Shown: positions 34,221-45,153, counted from the first letter of the stretch. The stretch: 64,000 nucleotides of DNA from Neisseria bergeri (GCA_003044455.1 POWY01000004.1:113355-177354), one strand, 5' to 3'. Numbers and translations are program-made. Notes: generated from the sequence alone by a model not told the origin.

Positions 34221-37049
34221 TTACAACGCCAAAGCGTCTTCAACCAATTGTTTCAATTGGGCAATGTGTTTGCTTGAGTAGCCCACTGCAGGCGATGCGC
34301 TGCTTGGACGACCGGCATAAGACAGTTTTTGCCCTTCGCTGATAACGCCTTCGATGCGGTGGCGGATTTGGTAGAACGCGCCTTGGTTTTTCGGCTCTTC
34401 TTGCGCCCAAACCACAGATTTTGCGTTCGGATATTTCGCCAGTTCAGCTTTAACCTCGTCGTATGGGAACGGATACAGCTGCTCAACGCGGACGATAGCA
34501 ACATCATCTTCCAGTTTACGCTCGGCACGGCCTGCTTCCAAGTCATAGTAAACCTGGCCGGCACACAAGACTACGCGTTTCACGCTGTCGTTGCTTGCGC
34601 GTTCGGCAGTATCGCCGATAACCGGACGGAAAGTCGAACCTTCGGTGAAGTTTTCCAGCGGGCTCATTGCACCTTTGAAGCGCAACAGGCGTTTGGACAT
34701 GAAAATCACTAGCGGTTTGCGGTATGAACCCAAGACTTGGCGTTGCAAGAGGTGGAACATTTGCGACGCTTCAGACGGCATGATGACTTGCATATTGTTC
34801 TCAGAACACAGTTGCAACCAACGTTCTACGCGTGCAGAAGAGTGCTCAGGACCTTGACCGTCGTAACCGTGCGGCAGGATGGTAGTCAGACCGCACAACC
34901 GACCCCATTTGGTTTCGCCTGAAGACAGGAATTGGTCAATAGTCACTTGCGCGCCATTGGCAAAATCACCGAATTGAGCTTCCCAAATGGTCAGTTTGTC
35001 AGGTGCGGAGCAGGCAAAGCCGTACTCGAACGCCATTACGGCCTCTTCATTCAAGATAGAGTCGATAACCAGAAACTCGCCCATTCCTTCGCCCATATGG
35101 CGCAGAGGAACATAAGTACCGTCGTCCCATTTTTCGCGTTTTTGATCGTGCAGAACGGCATGGCGGTGTGAGAATGTACCGCGGCCGGAGTCCTCACCGG
35201 AAATACGCACGCCGTGACCTTTGGTTACAAGGCTGGCGTATGCGAGGGTTTCCGCCATACCCCAGTCGATAGGCTGTTTGCCGGATGCCATTGCCTTACG
35301 CGCTTCAATCACACGTTTTGCAGTCGGATGCAGGGCAAAGCCTTCCGGTACGGCGGTAAATTTTTGGGTAAGACGCTCGATGTCTGCGGCAGGCAAACCG
35401 GTTTCGATGTGTTCGCGCCAATCTTTGCCTTGGTATTTGCTCCAGTCGATTTGTGTACGTTGGAAATTGCTCAACGTTGTTTGTTCGACGTGTTCGCCTT
35501 TGTCCAAAGCATCACGGTAGGCTTGGATGTAACCGTCAGCCTCGGCTTGAGTTACCACGCCTTCGGCAATCAGTTGCTCGGTGTACAAAGCACGCGCACC
35601 CGGGTGTTGCGATACTTTTTTGTACATCATTGGTTGGGTCAGGGTCGGATCATCGCCCTCGTTGTGGCCCCATTTACGGTAGCAGACAACGTCGATCACG
35701 ATGTCTTTATGGAATTTTTTGCGGTAATCCAAAGCGGCTTGAATGGCAAAGCAAACGCGTTCAGGGTCATCGCCGTTCACGTGGATAACCGGAGCGGAAA
35801 CCATTTTCGCGATATCGGTACAGTGTACGGTAGAACGGGTATCGCGGATATCCGAAGTGGTAAAACCGATTTGGTTGTTGATCACGATGTGAACCGTACC
35901 GCCGGTGGTATAACCGCGCGTTTTAGACAGGTTGAATGTTGCTTGATTAACACCCAAACCGATAAATGCGGAATCGCCGTGAATCAATACCGGCAAGACT
36001 TTGTCGCGGCCGTTTTCGCCCAAACGTTTTTGTTTGGCGCGCGCAGAACCTTCCACCACCGGATTGACGATTTCCAAGTGTGACGGGTTGAACGCCAAAG
36101 AAACGTGCATCGGGCCGTGAGGGGTGGCAATATCGGAGCTGAAGCCCATATGGTATTTCACGTCGCCGCTGGGCAGTTTGATTTCGGCACGACCTTCAAA
36201 CTCAGCGAACAAATCGCCGGGTTTTTTACCCAAAATGTTCACCAAAACATTCAGACGACCACGGTGTGCCATACCGATGATAACTTCTTCCACGCCGTCT
36301 TTACCGGCGTTTTGAATCAGGTAGTTCAAACCGGCAATCGCGCTTTCGCCGCCTTCGACACCAAAGCGTTTTTGACCGACATATTTGGTATGCAGATAAC
36401 GCTCCAAAGTTTCGGCAGCAGTCATCTCTTTCAAGATACGGCGTTTTTGATCGGCATTGTAATGCGGTGTGGACAATACGCTTTCAAAATAGTTGCGTAC
36501 CCAACGACGCTCTTCGGTATTGGGAATATAGATATATTCCAATGCGATGTGGCCGCAGTAGGTTTGTTTGAGGTTGCTGATGATTTGGGACAAGGGCAGC
36601 TTGCCGCGATTGGCAAAATCACCCTCGCCCATATTGAATTGAAGCGCCATATCGGCATCAGACAGACCGTGGAATTTCGGATCGAGGGCTTCAATGTCGC
36701 GCGGAGGGATACGTTTGAGCGGATCGAGCCGTGCCGCACCCACGCCTTGGATACGATAGGCGGAAATCAGCCGTAAAACGCTGACTTGCTTTTTCAGCAT
36801 TGCCTCATCCGCACCGCCCGCAACGGCAGATGCAATTTTCTTTTTCGCCAAAGTAACAAATGATTCGCGTATCGGGGTGTGTGCGACATCGACAGCAACC
36901 GTCCCCGGCTGTTTGCTCAAATCGGTGAAATACTGCTTCCATTTTTCATCAACCGCATCGGGGTTTTCCAAAAAAGCCTCGTACAATTCCTCAATGTAGG
37001 GTGCGTTCGAACCGAACAGGTAAGAGAAATTGAGTTTTTCGTCCATCAT
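34221..37049 (-). CDS. sucA: 2-oxoglutarate dehydrogenase E1
   Basis: 943 residues from the ATG at 37049 (a second ATG follows at once); the longer frame to 37133 is rejected. Thiamine-diphosphate enzyme that decarboxylates 2-oxoglutarate and succinylates the lipoyl group of SucB. Visible: HRGRLNVLVNILGK, the ThDP motif region GDSAFIGLG...NNQIGFTT, and the KWGHNEGDDPTLTQP segment. First gene of sucA-sucB, downstream of gltA by ~200 bases. Confidence 0.98.
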   Translation of the reverse strand: MMDEKLNFSYLFGSNAPYIEELYEAFLENPDAVDEKWKQYFTDLSKQPGTVAVDVAHTPIRESFVTLAKKKIASAVAGGADEAMLKKQVSVLRLISAYRIQGVGAARLDPLKRIPPRDIEALDPKFHGLSDADMALQFNMGEGDFANRGKLPLSQIISNLKQTYCGHIALEYIYIPNTEERRWVRNYFESVLSTPHYNADQKRRILKEMTAAETLERYLHTKYVGQKRFGVEGGESAIAGLNYLIQNAGKDGVEEVIIGMAHRGRLNVLVNILGKKPGDLFAEFEGRAEIKLPSGDVKYHMGFSSDIATPHGPMHVSLAFNPSHLEIVNPVVEGSARAKQKRLGENGRDKVLPVLIHGDSAFIGLGVNQATFNLSKTRGYTTGGTVHIVINNQIGFTTSDIRDTRSTVHCTDIAKMVSAPVIHVNGDDPERVCFAIQAALDYRKKFHKDIVIDVVCYRKWGHNEGDDPTLTQPMMYKKVSQHPGARALYTEQLIAEGVVTQAEADGYIQAYRDALDKGEHVEQTTLSNFQRTQIDWSKYQGKDWREHIETGLPAADIERLTQKFTAVPEGFALHPTAKRVIEARKAMASGKQPIDWGMAETLAYASLVTKGHGVRISGEDSGRGTFSHRHAVLHDQKREKWDDGTYVPLRHMGEGMGEFLVIDSILNEEAVMAFEYGFACSAPDKLTIWEAQFGDFANGAQVTIDQFLSSGETKWGRLCGLTTILPHGYDGQGPEHSSARVERWLQLCSENNMQVIMPSEASQMFHLLQRQVLGSYRKPLVIFMSKRLLRFKGAMSPLENFTEGSTFRPVIGDTAERASNDSVKRVVLCAGQVYYDLEAGRAERKLEDDVAIVRVEQLYPFPYDEVKAELAKYPNAKSVVWAQEEPKNQGAFYQIRHRIEGVISEGQKLSYAGRPSSASPAVGYSSKHIAQLKQLVEDALAL

Positions 37050-37253
37050 GGCGTGCGCTCTTTTCTTTAAAATATAAACAAAGGGTAGAAATCCGCGTCC
37101 TGACGGCGGAACTGATGCCGTCTGAAAAGACATTTTATTCTACCCTATTTTAAACCGGATTGCTTGCATTGATTTCATCCGACTACAATCAGACGGATTC
37201 GGGAAACAATCCGGTTCTCTGATATTGCCTGTTTGACAATATATTAATGTATG

Positions 37254-38537
37254 TTACCTCTCGCCTGCCGGCACATAATCGCGGCGTTCCGAACCGGTAT
37301 AAAGCTGGCGGGGACGGCCGATTTTCAGCGAAGGATCGCTAATCATCTCGTGCCAGTGCGAAATCCAGCCCACGCTGCGCGACAGGGCGAAGATGACGGT
37401 AAACATTTCGGTCGGTATGCCCAGCGCGGACAGGACGATGCCGGAATAGAAATCGACATTGGGATACAGTTTGCGTTCGATAAAGAACGGGTCTTTCAGC
37501 GCAATCTGTTCCAATTCCATCGCCAGTTTGAATTTCGGACTGTCTTCCAGACCTAATTCTTTCAAAACTTCATAGCAGGTTTCGCGCATAATGCTGGCAC
37601 GCGGATCCATATTGCGGTATACGCGGTGTCCGAAGCCCATCAGGCGGTATTTTCGCTGTTTCACGCCTTCCATATATTCGGCAACATTGGACACATCGCC
37701 GATTTCGTCCAGCATTTTCAACACGGCTTCGTTCGCACCGCCGTGCGAAGCACCCCACAGGCAGGCGATACCGGCAGCAATACAGGCAAACGGGTTCGCA
37801 CCCGAAGACCCTGCCAGACGGACGGTTGAAGTTGAGGCGTTTTGCTCGTGGTCGGCATGCAAAATAAAGATGCGGTCGAGCGCGCGTGCCAAAACGGGAT
37901 TGGGTTTGTAGTCTTCACACGGCGTGGCGAACATCATATGAAGGAAGTTTTCAGAATAAGAAAGATTATTCTTCGGATAATTGAACGGCAGACCGTTTGA
38001 ATAGCGGTAGCACATTGCCGCAATGGTTGGGATTTTGGAAATCAGGCGGTAAATCGCGATTTTGCGGTGTTCGGGATTGGTAATGTCCAAGCTGTCTTGG
38101 TAGAACGCAGACAGCGCGCCGACCACGCCGACCATCATCGCCATCGGATGTGCGTCGCGGCGGAAACCCCGGAAGAACCAAGTCAGCTGTTCATGCACCA
38201 TCGTGTGGCGGCTGACGGTATTGTCAAATTCTGCCTTTTGCTCGGGAGTCGGCAGTTCGCCGTAAATCAACAGGTAGCAGACTTCCAAATAATCGGACTT
38301 TTCGGCCAGCTGCTCGATGGGGTATCCGCGATAATAAAGCAAGCCTTGATCGCCGTCGATGTAAGTAATTTTAGACTCACAGCTTGCGGTTGAAACAAAT
38401 CCGGGATCAAATGAAAACAAACCTGTATTTTTTGTCAGCCCCCGAATGTCAACCACATCATGCCCGATGCTGGCTTCCAATACCGACAGATTCAAGCTAG
38501 CCTGACCCGGTACGTTGAGTTTGATTGATTTGGACAT
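37254..38537 (-). CDS. gltA: Citrate synthase
   Basis: 427 residues from the ATG at 38537 (AAAGGAG upstream). It condenses oxaloacetate and acetyl-CoA to citrate. Type I hexameric form, with an N-terminal beta domain and catalytic residues in [11 protein letters not shown] and [15 protein letters not shown]. The gene sits between sdhE and sucA. gltA is a reported target of meningococcal sibling small RNAs. Confidence 0.98.
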   Translation of the reverse strand: MSKSIKLNVPGQASLNLSVLEASIGHDVVDIRGLTKNTGLFSFDPGFVSTASCESKITYIDGDQGLLYYRGYPIEQLAEKSDYLEVCYLLIYGELPTPEQKAEFDNTVSRHTMVHEQLTWFFRGFRRDAHPMAMMVGVVGALSAFYQDSLDITNPEHRKIAIYRLISKIPTIAAMCYRYSNGLPFNYPKNNLSYSENFLHMMFATPCEDYKPNPVLARALDRIFILHADHEQNASTSTVRLAGSSGANPFACIAAGIACLWGASHGGANEAVLKMLDEIGDVSNVAEYMEGVKQRKYRLMGFGHRVYRNMDPRASIMRETCYEVLKELGLEDSPKFKLAMELEQIALKDPFFIERKLYPNVDFYSGIVLSALGIPTEMFTVIFALSRSVGWISHWHEMISDPSLKIGRPRQLYTGSERRDYVPAGER

Positions 38538-38617
38538 ATTATCGCTCCTTTGCAAGTTGTAACCCACGTTGCTGCATCCGCAGCACGTTCTTTGCCTTCA
38601 GACGGCCTTTGCATTTT

Positions 38618-38641
38618 GAAATCTGCCCTCAGGCAGATTTC
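38618..38641. terminator. Hairpin between sdhE and gltA
   Basis: GAAATCTGCC pairs perfectly with GGCAGATTTC around a 4-base loop, 8 bases past the sdhE stop. There is no T-run on the minus strand, so it may be an mRNA-stabilising or partial terminator element. Confidence 0.45.
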
Positions 38642-38648
38642 GGATGCC

Positions 38649-38897
38649 TCATGCCCGTCTGATTTTTTCAAGCATCGGGATAAGGTGCCCTTTGTCCGTT
38701 GCCGAATGCCCGTTAATCAAGGCAAGCAATTCTTGATCTTGAAATTCAAGGATTTCGGAAAACTCAGACAGCTCTTTATCGCTCAAATGCTCGAATTCTT
38801 TTTCCATAAACCTGCCGAAGATTAAATCTAATTCCAACAATCCCCGGCGGGTTTGAAAACGGATTTTCCGTTTGGCAATATCGTCAAAAACCATCAT
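38649..38897 (-). CDS. sdhE: Succinate dehydrogenase assembly factor SdhE
   Basis: 82 residues, DUF339/YgfY family. RFQTRRGLLELDLIFGRFM contains the RGxxE motif (RRGLLE) needed for attaching FAD covalently to SdhA. Starts 3 bases after the sdhB stop, so it is the last gene of sdhCDAB-sdhE. Confidence 0.92.
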   Translation of the reverse strand: MMVFDDIAKRKIRFQTRRGLLELDLIFGRFMEKEFEHLSDKELSEFSEILEFQDQELLALINGHSATDKGHLIPMLEKIRRA

Positions 38898-38900
38898 TTC

Positions 38901-39608
38901 TTAAACGGCCCGCTTCAACATAATCTCTTTAATCTTGCCGATGGCACGGGTTGGATTCAAGTGTTTGGGGCATACGTCCACACAATTCATAATGGTGTGG
39001 CAGCGGAACAAACGGTACGGATCGTTCAAATTATCCAAACGCTCATTGGTGATGGTATCTCGGCTGTCCGCAATGAAGCGGTAGGCGTTCAGCAAGCCGG
39101 ACGGACCGACGAATTTGTCGGGATTCCACCAGAACGACGGGCAGGCGGTCGAACAGCAGGCGCACAAAATACATTCGTACAAGCCGTCCAACTCTTTGCG
39201 CTCTTCCTGAGTTTGCAGACGCTCTTTGTCCGCATCAATCGGATTGTCGTTAACGACATAAGGTTTGATGGAATGGTATTGTTTGAAGAACTGGGTCATA
39301 TCCACAATCAGGTCGCGGATGACAGGCAGACCGGGCAACGGGCGGATTTTGACAGGCTGTTTCAGGCTGCGTAAATCGGTCAGACACGCCAAGCCGTTTT
39401 TGCCGTTGATGTTCATACCGTCCGAACCGCAAATCCCTTCGCGGCAGGAACGACGGAAAGACAGGGTATCGTCTTGCGCTTTCAGGCGCACCAAAGCGTC
39501 CAAAAGTTTCACGTCGGTCGGTTCCAATTCCAACTCGTAACGCTGCATATAAGGCTTGGCATCAACATCCGGGTTGTAACGGTAAATTTCAAAACTCATT
39601 TTTTCCAT
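38901..39608 (-). CDS. sdhB: Succinate dehydrogenase iron-sulfur subunit
   Basis: 235 residues from the ATG at 39608 (AAGGA upstream); later ATG at 39599 also possible. N-terminal [2Fe-2S] domain with CREGICGSDG and C-terminal 4Fe/3Fe region with CILCACCSTACP and CHTIMNCVDVCPKHLNP. It carries electrons from SdhA to ubiquinone at the inner membrane. A 119-base gap with a degenerate DUS hairpin separates it from sdhA. Confidence 0.97.
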   Translation of the reverse strand: MEKMSFEIYRYNPDVDAKPYMQRYELELEPTDVKLLDALVRLKAQDDTLSFRRSCREGICGSDGMNINGKNGLACLTDLRSLKQPVKIRPLPGLPVIRDLIVDMTQFFKQYHSIKPYVVNDNPIDADKERLQTQEERKELDGLYECILCACCSTACPSFWWNPDKFVGPSGLLNAYRFIADSRDTITNERLDNLNDPYRLFRCHTIMNCVDVCPKHLNPTRAIGKIKEIMLKRAV

Positions 39609-39727
39609 GAGAAGTGTTCCTTTTCTCATCAACTGCCCAATGATTTTGTATTATGGATTCAAGCAGTTCAATGTGGGTATGGTTAGGTTTCAAACGGCCT
39701 TTGAGGCGAAGGCCGTCTGAAAACGCA

Positions 39728-41491
39728 TCAATAAACGCGCTTGGCCGGTTTGATGTATTCCACGCTCAAAGGCTTGGTATGCACCGGTTTGTAAGACAAG
39801 GTATTAGTGTCCGAATGATACAGGGTGTGTTTCATCCAATTTTCATCATCTCGCTCAGGATGGTCGTCTGAAGCGTGCGCGCCACGGGATTCCTTACGCG
39901 CTTCGGCAGACACCAAAGTCGCCTTCGCCACTTCAATCAGGTTGTCCAATTCCAAAGCCTCGATACGCGCGGTATTCCACACTTTGCTCTTGTCTTTGAT
40001 TTCGGTACGTTTCACGCGCTCGGCAATCGCCATGATTTCTCGAACGCCTTTGCTCAGAATCTCATCGGTACGGAATACGCCGGCATGCAGTTGTACAGAG
40101 CGTTGCAGTTCGCGACGCAATGCATCAACGTTTTCGCCATCAGTTTGATTGTCCAAACGTTCAATACGTTGGCGGGTCAGCTCGCCCGCATCCGCAGGCA
40201 AAGGTTTCCAATCGCTTTGTTCTTTGATGAATTTAATCATGCTGTCGCCGGCAGCTTTACCGAACACCACCAAGTCCAGCAGGGAGTTCGTACCCAAACG
40301 GTTCGCACCGTGTACGGAAGCACAGGCGCACTCACCTGCGGCATACAAACCTTTTACAGGCACTTCGTACTCGCCGCCTTGCGGAACAACGACTTCGCCG
40401 TGGTAATTGGTCGGAATGCCGCCCATCATATAGTGGGTAGTCGGCACAACCGGAATCGGGTCTTTAATCGGATCGATACCGGCAAACTGAATGGAAATCT
40501 CGCGGATGCCCGGCAGTTTTTCCATAATTTTTTCTGCGCCGATATGGTCGATTTTCAGCAAGACGTGGTCTTTGTTTTTACCGCAGCCGCGACCTTCATA
40601 GATTTCCATCGCCATCGCACGGGAAACCACGTCGCGCGAAGCCAAGTCTTTTACGGTCGGCGCATAGCGTTCCATAAAGCGTTCGCCGTCGGCATTCAAC
40701 AGAATACCGCCCTCACCGCGTACGCCTTCGGTAATCAACACGCCTGCACCTGCCACACCGGTCGGGTGGAATTGCCAGAATTCCATATCTTCCAACGGGA
40801 TACCTGCACGAGCGCAAATGCCCAAACCGTCGCCGGTATTCATATAGGCATTGGTGGAAGACGCATAAATACGACCGCCGCCGCCGGTAGCAAACATCAC
40901 GGCTTTAGCATGGAAAATGTAAACTTCGCCGGTTTCCATTTCCATGGCGGTAACACCGACGACATCACCATTCTCATCACGAATCAAATCTTGCGCCGTC
41001 CATTCCACAAAGAATTGCGTATTGGCACGGACGTTTTGTTGGTACAAAGTATGCAGCATTGCATGACCTGTACGGTCGGCAACCGCGCATGCACGCTCTA
41101 CCGCGCGTTTACCGTGTTCGGCAGTATGTCCGCCGAAAGGACGTTGGTAGATTTTGCCACTTTCCACACGGTCAAAAGGCATACCCATGTGTTCCAACTC
41201 AATTACGGCTTCAGGCGCAGCGCGACACATAAACTCAATCGCATCTTGGTCGCCCAACCAGTCGGAACCTTTCACGGTATCGTACATATGCCAATCCCAA
41301 CGGTCTTCCTGCACATTACCCAATGAAGCAGAAATACCGCCCTGCGCCGCTACAGTATGCGAACGGGTCGGGAACACTTTAGACAAAACGGCACAATTCA
41401 GACCGGATTTGGACAATTGGAGGGCTGCGCGTAAACCTGCACCACCACCGCCGACAATCACGGCATCAAACTTGCGAACAGGAAAACCCAT
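39728..41491 (-). CDS. sdhA: Succinate dehydrogenase flavoprotein subunit
   Basis: 587 residues, starting at 41491 with GGGGGTAAG upstream, two bases after the sdhD stop. It oxidises succinate to fumarate. FAD motif GGGGAGL, covalent-FAD histidine in SHTVAAQGG, and active-site Arg/His in the [10 protein letters not shown] and [13 protein letters not shown] segments. FAD attachment needs SdhE, encoded four genes on. Confidence 0.98.
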   Translation of the reverse strand: MGFPVRKFDAVIVGGGGAGLRAALQLSKSGLNCAVLSKVFPTRSHTVAAQGGISASLGNVQEDRWDWHMYDTVKGSDWLGDQDAIEFMCRAAPEAVIELEHMGMPFDRVESGKIYQRPFGGHTAEHGKRAVERACAVADRTGHAMLHTLYQQNVRANTQFFVEWTAQDLIRDENGDVVGVTAMEMETGEVYIFHAKAVMFATGGGGRIYASSTNAYMNTGDGLGICARAGIPLEDMEFWQFHPTGVAGAGVLITEGVRGEGGILLNADGERFMERYAPTVKDLASRDVVSRAMAMEIYEGRGCGKNKDHVLLKIDHIGAEKIMEKLPGIREISIQFAGIDPIKDPIPVVPTTHYMMGGIPTNYHGEVVVPQGGEYEVPVKGLYAAGECACASVHGANRLGTNSLLDLVVFGKAAGDSMIKFIKEQSDWKPLPADAGELTRQRIERLDNQTDGENVDALRRELQRSVQLHAGVFRTDEILSKGVREIMAIAERVKRTEIKDKSKVWNTARIEALELDNLIEVAKATLVSAEARKESRGAHASDDHPERDDENWMKHTLYHSDTNTLSYKPVHTKPLSVEYIKPAKRVY

Positions 41492-41493
41492 AC

Positions 41494-41835
41494 TTACCCC
41501 CAAATCACTTTAACTGAATACACGAGGCAGCCGACCAGCCAAACGATGGTGGCAACCTGTAAAAACAAACGCACACCGAAGGGTTTGATATAGTCCATCC
41601 ACAAATCGCGGATACCCACCCAAGCGTGCAAAAATACAGCGATGAAGCTCACTTGGGTAAATACTTTTACCCAAGTTTGACTAAAAAATGCCTGCCATGC
41701 CGAATATTCTTTAGGCAGGGCAAATAGAACTACTAAAAGCGCAACGGTATAAATCAACATAATAACCGCAGTCGCACGCTGCATTGCCCAATCGCGCAAA
41801 CCGTAATGGGCACCGGTCAATTTACGTTCTACCAT
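41494..41835 (-). CDS. sdhD: Succinate dehydrogenase membrane anchor subunit D
   Basis: 113 residues, three transmembrane helices (about 16-38, 50-75, 88-111). [13 protein letters not shown] provides the conserved haem/quinone-site His and Tyr. It overlaps the end of sdhC by 7 bases. Confidence 0.93.
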   Translation of the reverse strand: MVERKLTGAHYGLRDWAMQRATAVIMLIYTVALLVVLFALPKEYSAWQAFFSQTWVKVFTQVSFIAVFLHAWVGIRDLWMDYIKPFGVRLFLQVATIVWLVGCLVYSVKVIWG

Positions 41836-42206
41836 AACAACACTCCCAAAACGACAGTCAGCACCAAAGCTGCGGCAAAGACAAATTTAGCGGTGTTCCG
41901 TGCAGTATTCAGCTCAAGGCCTTTGTGCGCATCCAAAAATAAAAAGCGGATACCGGCAAGGGAATGGTGCAGATAAGCCCACAATACGCCGATTAAGACC
42001 AGCTTGACCAAAGGATGGGAAACAATGGCACGGTAAGTTTCAAATGCAGACTCTTGACTCAGGGTGCCGGACAGGAAATACAGCAGGAAAGGCAGCATAA
42101 TAAACAGCCCGACCCCGCTGATGCGGTGAAGGATGGAAACTATCCCGGGTATCGGCAGACGGATGTTCGGCAAATCCAGATAAACAGGACGCGGTTTGAC
42201 AGACAT
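41829..42206 (-). CDS. sdhC: Succinate dehydrogenase cytochrome b556 subunit
   Basis: 125 residues from the ATG at 42206 (AGAGGAA upstream). Three helices; SILHRISGVGLF near residue 29 and HHSLAGIRFLFLD carry the quinone-site Ser/Arg and haem His. First gene of the sdh operon. In meningococci the Fur-controlled small RNA NrrF pairs with the sdh message and lowers it under iron limitation; the pairing site cannot be judged here without the RNA sequence. Confidence 0.95.
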   Translation of the reverse strand: MSVKPRPVYLDLPNIRLPIPGIVSILHRISGVGLFIMLPFLLYFLSGTLSQESAFETYRAIVSHPLVKLVLIGVLWAYLHHSLAGIRFLFLDAHKGLELNTARNTAKFVFAAALVLTVVLGVLLW

Positions 42207-42442
42207 AGTCAATTCCTCTGTAGTTATATATCGACTCAAAAACCGTAAACCCATTGCTACACTGGGTTACATAAACGTTAATTTACCTGTTTTATCCCAT
42301 TTTGAACAGTGTATTTTAAAAACAAACTGATAGATTTTGACAAACACGCGTGAAAACAGCAGATTAAAAGAAAGATTTTTAGTTTTGCCCCCTTCCCGAC
42401 ACGGTATCAGCATCCGACCTCCAACCCTATCCTCAAAAATAA

Positions 42443-42473
42443 AATGCCGTCTGAAAAAATTTCAGACGGCATT
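42443..42473. terminator. DUS hairpin after the second lipoamide-dehydrogenase gene
   Basis: AATGCCGTCTGAAA and TTTCAGACGGCATT with a 3-base loop, 16 bases past the gene's stop and ahead of the sdh promoter region (42207-42442, AT-rich, no further gene). Confidence 0.7.
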
Positions 42474-42488
42474 GTTTTGCCATATCGG

Positions 42489-43892
42489 TCAGGCTTTCAA
42501 TTTCGCATCGGCATCACGCAACGCAGTACGCAGACCTTCCTCGATAACAGGATGGTAGAACGGCATCTCCAGCATTTGAGGAACGGTCATCTTCATTTGA
42601 TGCGCCCAAGCCAACAGGTGCGCCAAATGTTCGGCGGCAGGGCCTACGATTTCTGCACCGATGAAGCGGCCGGTTGCTTTTTCGGCATACAGGCGCATAT
42701 GGCCCTTGTTTACCAGCATCACGCGGCTGCGGCCTTGGTTTTTAAACGATACTTCTCCAATGACAAATTCGTCGGGTTGGTATTGCGCGGCAACCTGCGC
42801 GTATTTCAAACCAACAAAGCCGATTTGCGGACTGGTGAACACTACGCCGATGGTGCTGCGGCGCAAACCGCCGCCGATATTCGGATAGCGACCCGCGTTG
42901 TCGCCGGCAATCTTGCCTTGATCGGCAGCTTCGTGCAGCAGGGGCAGTTGATTGGACGCGTCGCCCGCGATGAAGATATGCGGAATACTGGTCTGCATGG
43001 TCAGCGGATCGGCAACGGGTACGCCGCGCGCGTCTTTTTCGATATTGATGTTTTCCAAACCGATATTGTCAACGTTCGGACGGCGGCCTACGGCTGCCAG
43101 CATATATTCGGCAACAAATACGCCTTTTTCGCCGTCCTGCTCCCAATGGACTTCTACATTGCCGTCTGCATCGAGTTTGACCTCGGTTTTGGCATCCAGA
43201 TGCAGTTTCAACTCTTCGCCGAACACGGCTTTCGCCTCGTCTGAAACGACGGGGTCGGAAATGCCGCCGATGATGCCGCCCAAGCCGAAAATCTCGACTT
43301 TCACGCCCAAACGGTGCAATGCCTGACCCAGTTCCAAACCGATAACGCCCGGTCCGAACACGGCAACGCGCTTAGGCAGCGTATCCCATGAGAAAACGTC
43401 GTCGTTGATAATCAAACGGTCGCCCAAAGACTGCCACTGCGGCAGGATGATGGGACGCGAACCGGTAGCAATCACGAAACTTTTTGCCGTGATTTGGGTA
43501 TGGTCGTCGATTTGGACGGTATGCTCGTCGATAAATCTAGCCGAACCCATGATGCATTTGTCGGCAGGCCATTCTTCCACATCGGCCACGACAAAGCCGA
43601 CAAAACGATCGCGCTCGGATTTGACGCGCTGCATCACTTCTTCGCCGTTGACGATGATACTGTCTTTGTCCAAATGCACGCCGAACGGGTCGGTATGCAA
43701 TGCGTGATGACGCGCCTCTGCGGCAGCAATCAAGAGTTTGGAAGGCATACAGCCCACGCGCGCGCAGGTCGTGCCGAACACATTGTTTTCAATCAGGTAA
43801 ACATTATCCGAATGTAAACGGGCATTGCGAAACGCGCCCATGCCGGCAGTACCGCCGCCGATTACGACGACATCCGCTTGAATTTTCTTCAT
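42489..43892 (-). CDS. Dihydrolipoyl dehydrogenase-like flavoprotein (second copy)
   Basis: 467 residues from the ATG at 43892 (AAGGACAAAG upstream). Pyridine-nucleotide disulfide oxidoreductase: FAD motif GGGTAGMGA (12-20), redox pair Cys43/Cys48 in TTCARVGCMPSK, NAD motif GPGVIGLELG and C-terminal HPVIEE. Compared with lpdA it keeps both cysteines but has CARVGCMPSK instead of [10 protein letters not shown]. It stands alone, with no E1/E2 next to it, so it may act on another disulfide or as a diaphorase. Confidence 0.85.
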   Translation of the reverse strand: MKKIQADVVVIGGGTAGMGAFRNARLHSDNVYLIENNVFGTTCARVGCMPSKLLIAAAEARHHALHTDPFGVHLDKDSIIVNGEEVMQRVKSERDRFVGFVVADVEEWPADKCIMGSARFIDEHTVQIDDHTQITAKSFVIATGSRPIILPQWQSLGDRLIINDDVFSWDTLPKRVAVFGPGVIGLELGQALHRLGVKVEIFGLGGIIGGISDPVVSDEAKAVFGEELKLHLDAKTEVKLDADGNVEVHWEQDGEKGVFVAEYMLAAVGRRPNVDNIGLENINIEKDARGVPVADPLTMQTSIPHIFIAGDASNQLPLLHEAADQGKIAGDNAGRYPNIGGGLRRSTIGVVFTSPQIGFVGLKYAQVAAQYQPDEFVIGEVSFKNQGRSRVMLVNKGHMRLYAEKATGRFIGAEIVGPAAEHLAHLLAWAHQMKMTVPQMLEMPFYHPVIEEGLRTALRDADAKLKA

Positions 43893-44047
43893 AATCTTTG
43901 TCCTTCCGTTTTCGTCTGAAACATTGCCGACACAGAACATATCGGTTTCAGACGGCATTTAAATATTTTCCCAATCAAAAACATTATTCAGATAAATAAA
44001 AACAAAATTTCGATTGAGTGCAACAATATCCAAATCCTCTTATAAAT

Positions 44048-44094
44048 ATAGAGTTATTCGGAGCGGTAGTGTAGAACCGCCCGAATAACTCTAT
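44048..44094. terminator. Long hairpin downstream of the peroxiredoxin gene
   Basis: A 14-bp perfect stem (ATAGAGTTATTCGG with its complement) encloses a smaller GCGGT/ACCGC stem; AT-rich flanks. It lies about 50 bases past the stop codon on the minus strand. It is not a DUS hairpin, unlike almost all others here. Confidence 0.65.
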
Positions 44095-44140
44095 CCGGTA
44101 TATCAGACAGTTTAATCAAACCGCCTTAAACAAACAGCTA

Positions 44141-44878
44141 TCAGTTTTTAGCCAAGTAAGCTTCCAAATCTTCGCTGCCGCCGATGTATTTACCGCCGAT
44201 GAAGACTTGAGGGGCAGTCATCTTGCCGGTAATGGCGCGAACGGAAGTAACGGTTGCATCTTTGCCCAATACGATTTCTTCGTAAGACAGACCTTTGTCT
44301 TGCAAAGCTTTTTTAGCTTTAGCGCAGAATTGGCAGCCAGGTTTGGTGAAGATGGCAACAGATTCTTGAGCTTTCCAGTCAGGAGCGATGAATTTCAACA
44401 TAGTGTCAGCGTCAGACACTTTGAAAGGATCGCCCGGTTCTTCAGGTTCGATGAACATTTTTTCAACCACGCCGTCGTTAACCAGCATGGAGTAACGCCA
44501 AGAGCGTTTACCGAAGCCCAAGTCTTCTTTGCCGACCAGCATGCCCATGCCTTCGGTGAATTCGCCGTTGCCATCAGGAATCATGTAGATGTTGTCAGAT
44601 TCTTCTTCGGCAGCCCAAGCGTTCATTACGAAAGTATCGTTTACAGATACGCAGTAGATTGCATCAACGCCGTTTTCTTTGAACGCGCCGAACAATTCGT
44701 TGTAACGCGGCAAGTGTGAAGAAGAACAAGTCGGAGTAAATGCACCGGGCAGGGAGAATACGACTACTTTTTTGCCTTTGAACAAATCGTCAGTAGACAC
44801 ATCTTTCCAAGTGTCGCCGACGCGTGTGCGGAATACTACGGAAGGTACTTTTTGACCGGTACGATCTTGCAAAGCCAT
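44141..44878 (-). CDS. Hybrid peroxiredoxin-glutaredoxin
   Basis: 245 residues (AAGGAG upstream of ATG 44878). Residues 1-165 are a Prx5-type peroxiredoxin with peroxidatic Cys51 ([13 protein letters not shown]); 172-245 are a glutaredoxin with Cys182-Gln-Phe-Cys185. It reduces hydrogen peroxide and alkyl hydroperoxides using glutathione, the fused glutaredoxin recycling the peroxiredoxin. Such fusions are known in Haemophilus and Neisseria. Monocistronic; 44879-45105 is an AT-rich promoter region without other genes. Confidence 0.95.
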   Translation of the reverse strand: MALQDRTGQKVPSVVFRTRVGDTWKDVSTDDLFKGKKVVVFSLPGAFTPTCSSSHLPRYNELFGAFKENGVDAIYCVSVNDTFVMNAWAAEEESDNIYMIPDGNGEFTEGMGMLVGKEDLGFGKRSWRYSMLVNDGVVEKMFIEPEEPGDPFKVSDADTMLKFIAPDWKAQESVAIFTKPGCQFCAKAKKALQDKGLSYEEIVLGKDATVTSVRAITGKMTAPQVFIGGKYIGGSEDLEAYLAKN

Positions 44879-45105
44879 TTTGAGCTCCTTAATAGATAGG
44901 TTTAAGAAATGATTGTGAATCGCTGGGCATTCTACCCCGAATAAGTCGATTTGTATAATTTATAGTTCAAATAATATTAATTATTCAAAACTATTAATCA
45001 CCAACCTCGACCAACTTTTACAGTATATAAAGCCATGCCTAAAAAAAACAAGTCTTATTTGAGAAAAATTCTTAGAAACTCCCCTACGCTCATTTGAAAA
45101 CAGAA

Positions 45106-45134
45106 ATGCCGTCTGAAAAGTATTCAGACGGCAT
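45106..45134. terminator. DUS hairpin after metE
   Basis: ATGCCGTCTGAA and TTCAGACGGCAT, 5-base loop, 20 bases past the metE stop. Confidence 0.7.
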
Positions 45135-45153
45135 CCGATCACGTTATCCCTGC

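Noticed and set aside
39875..41326. Long open frame antisense to sdhA
   Set aside because: Shadow of a conserved gene; no start signal and no domain.
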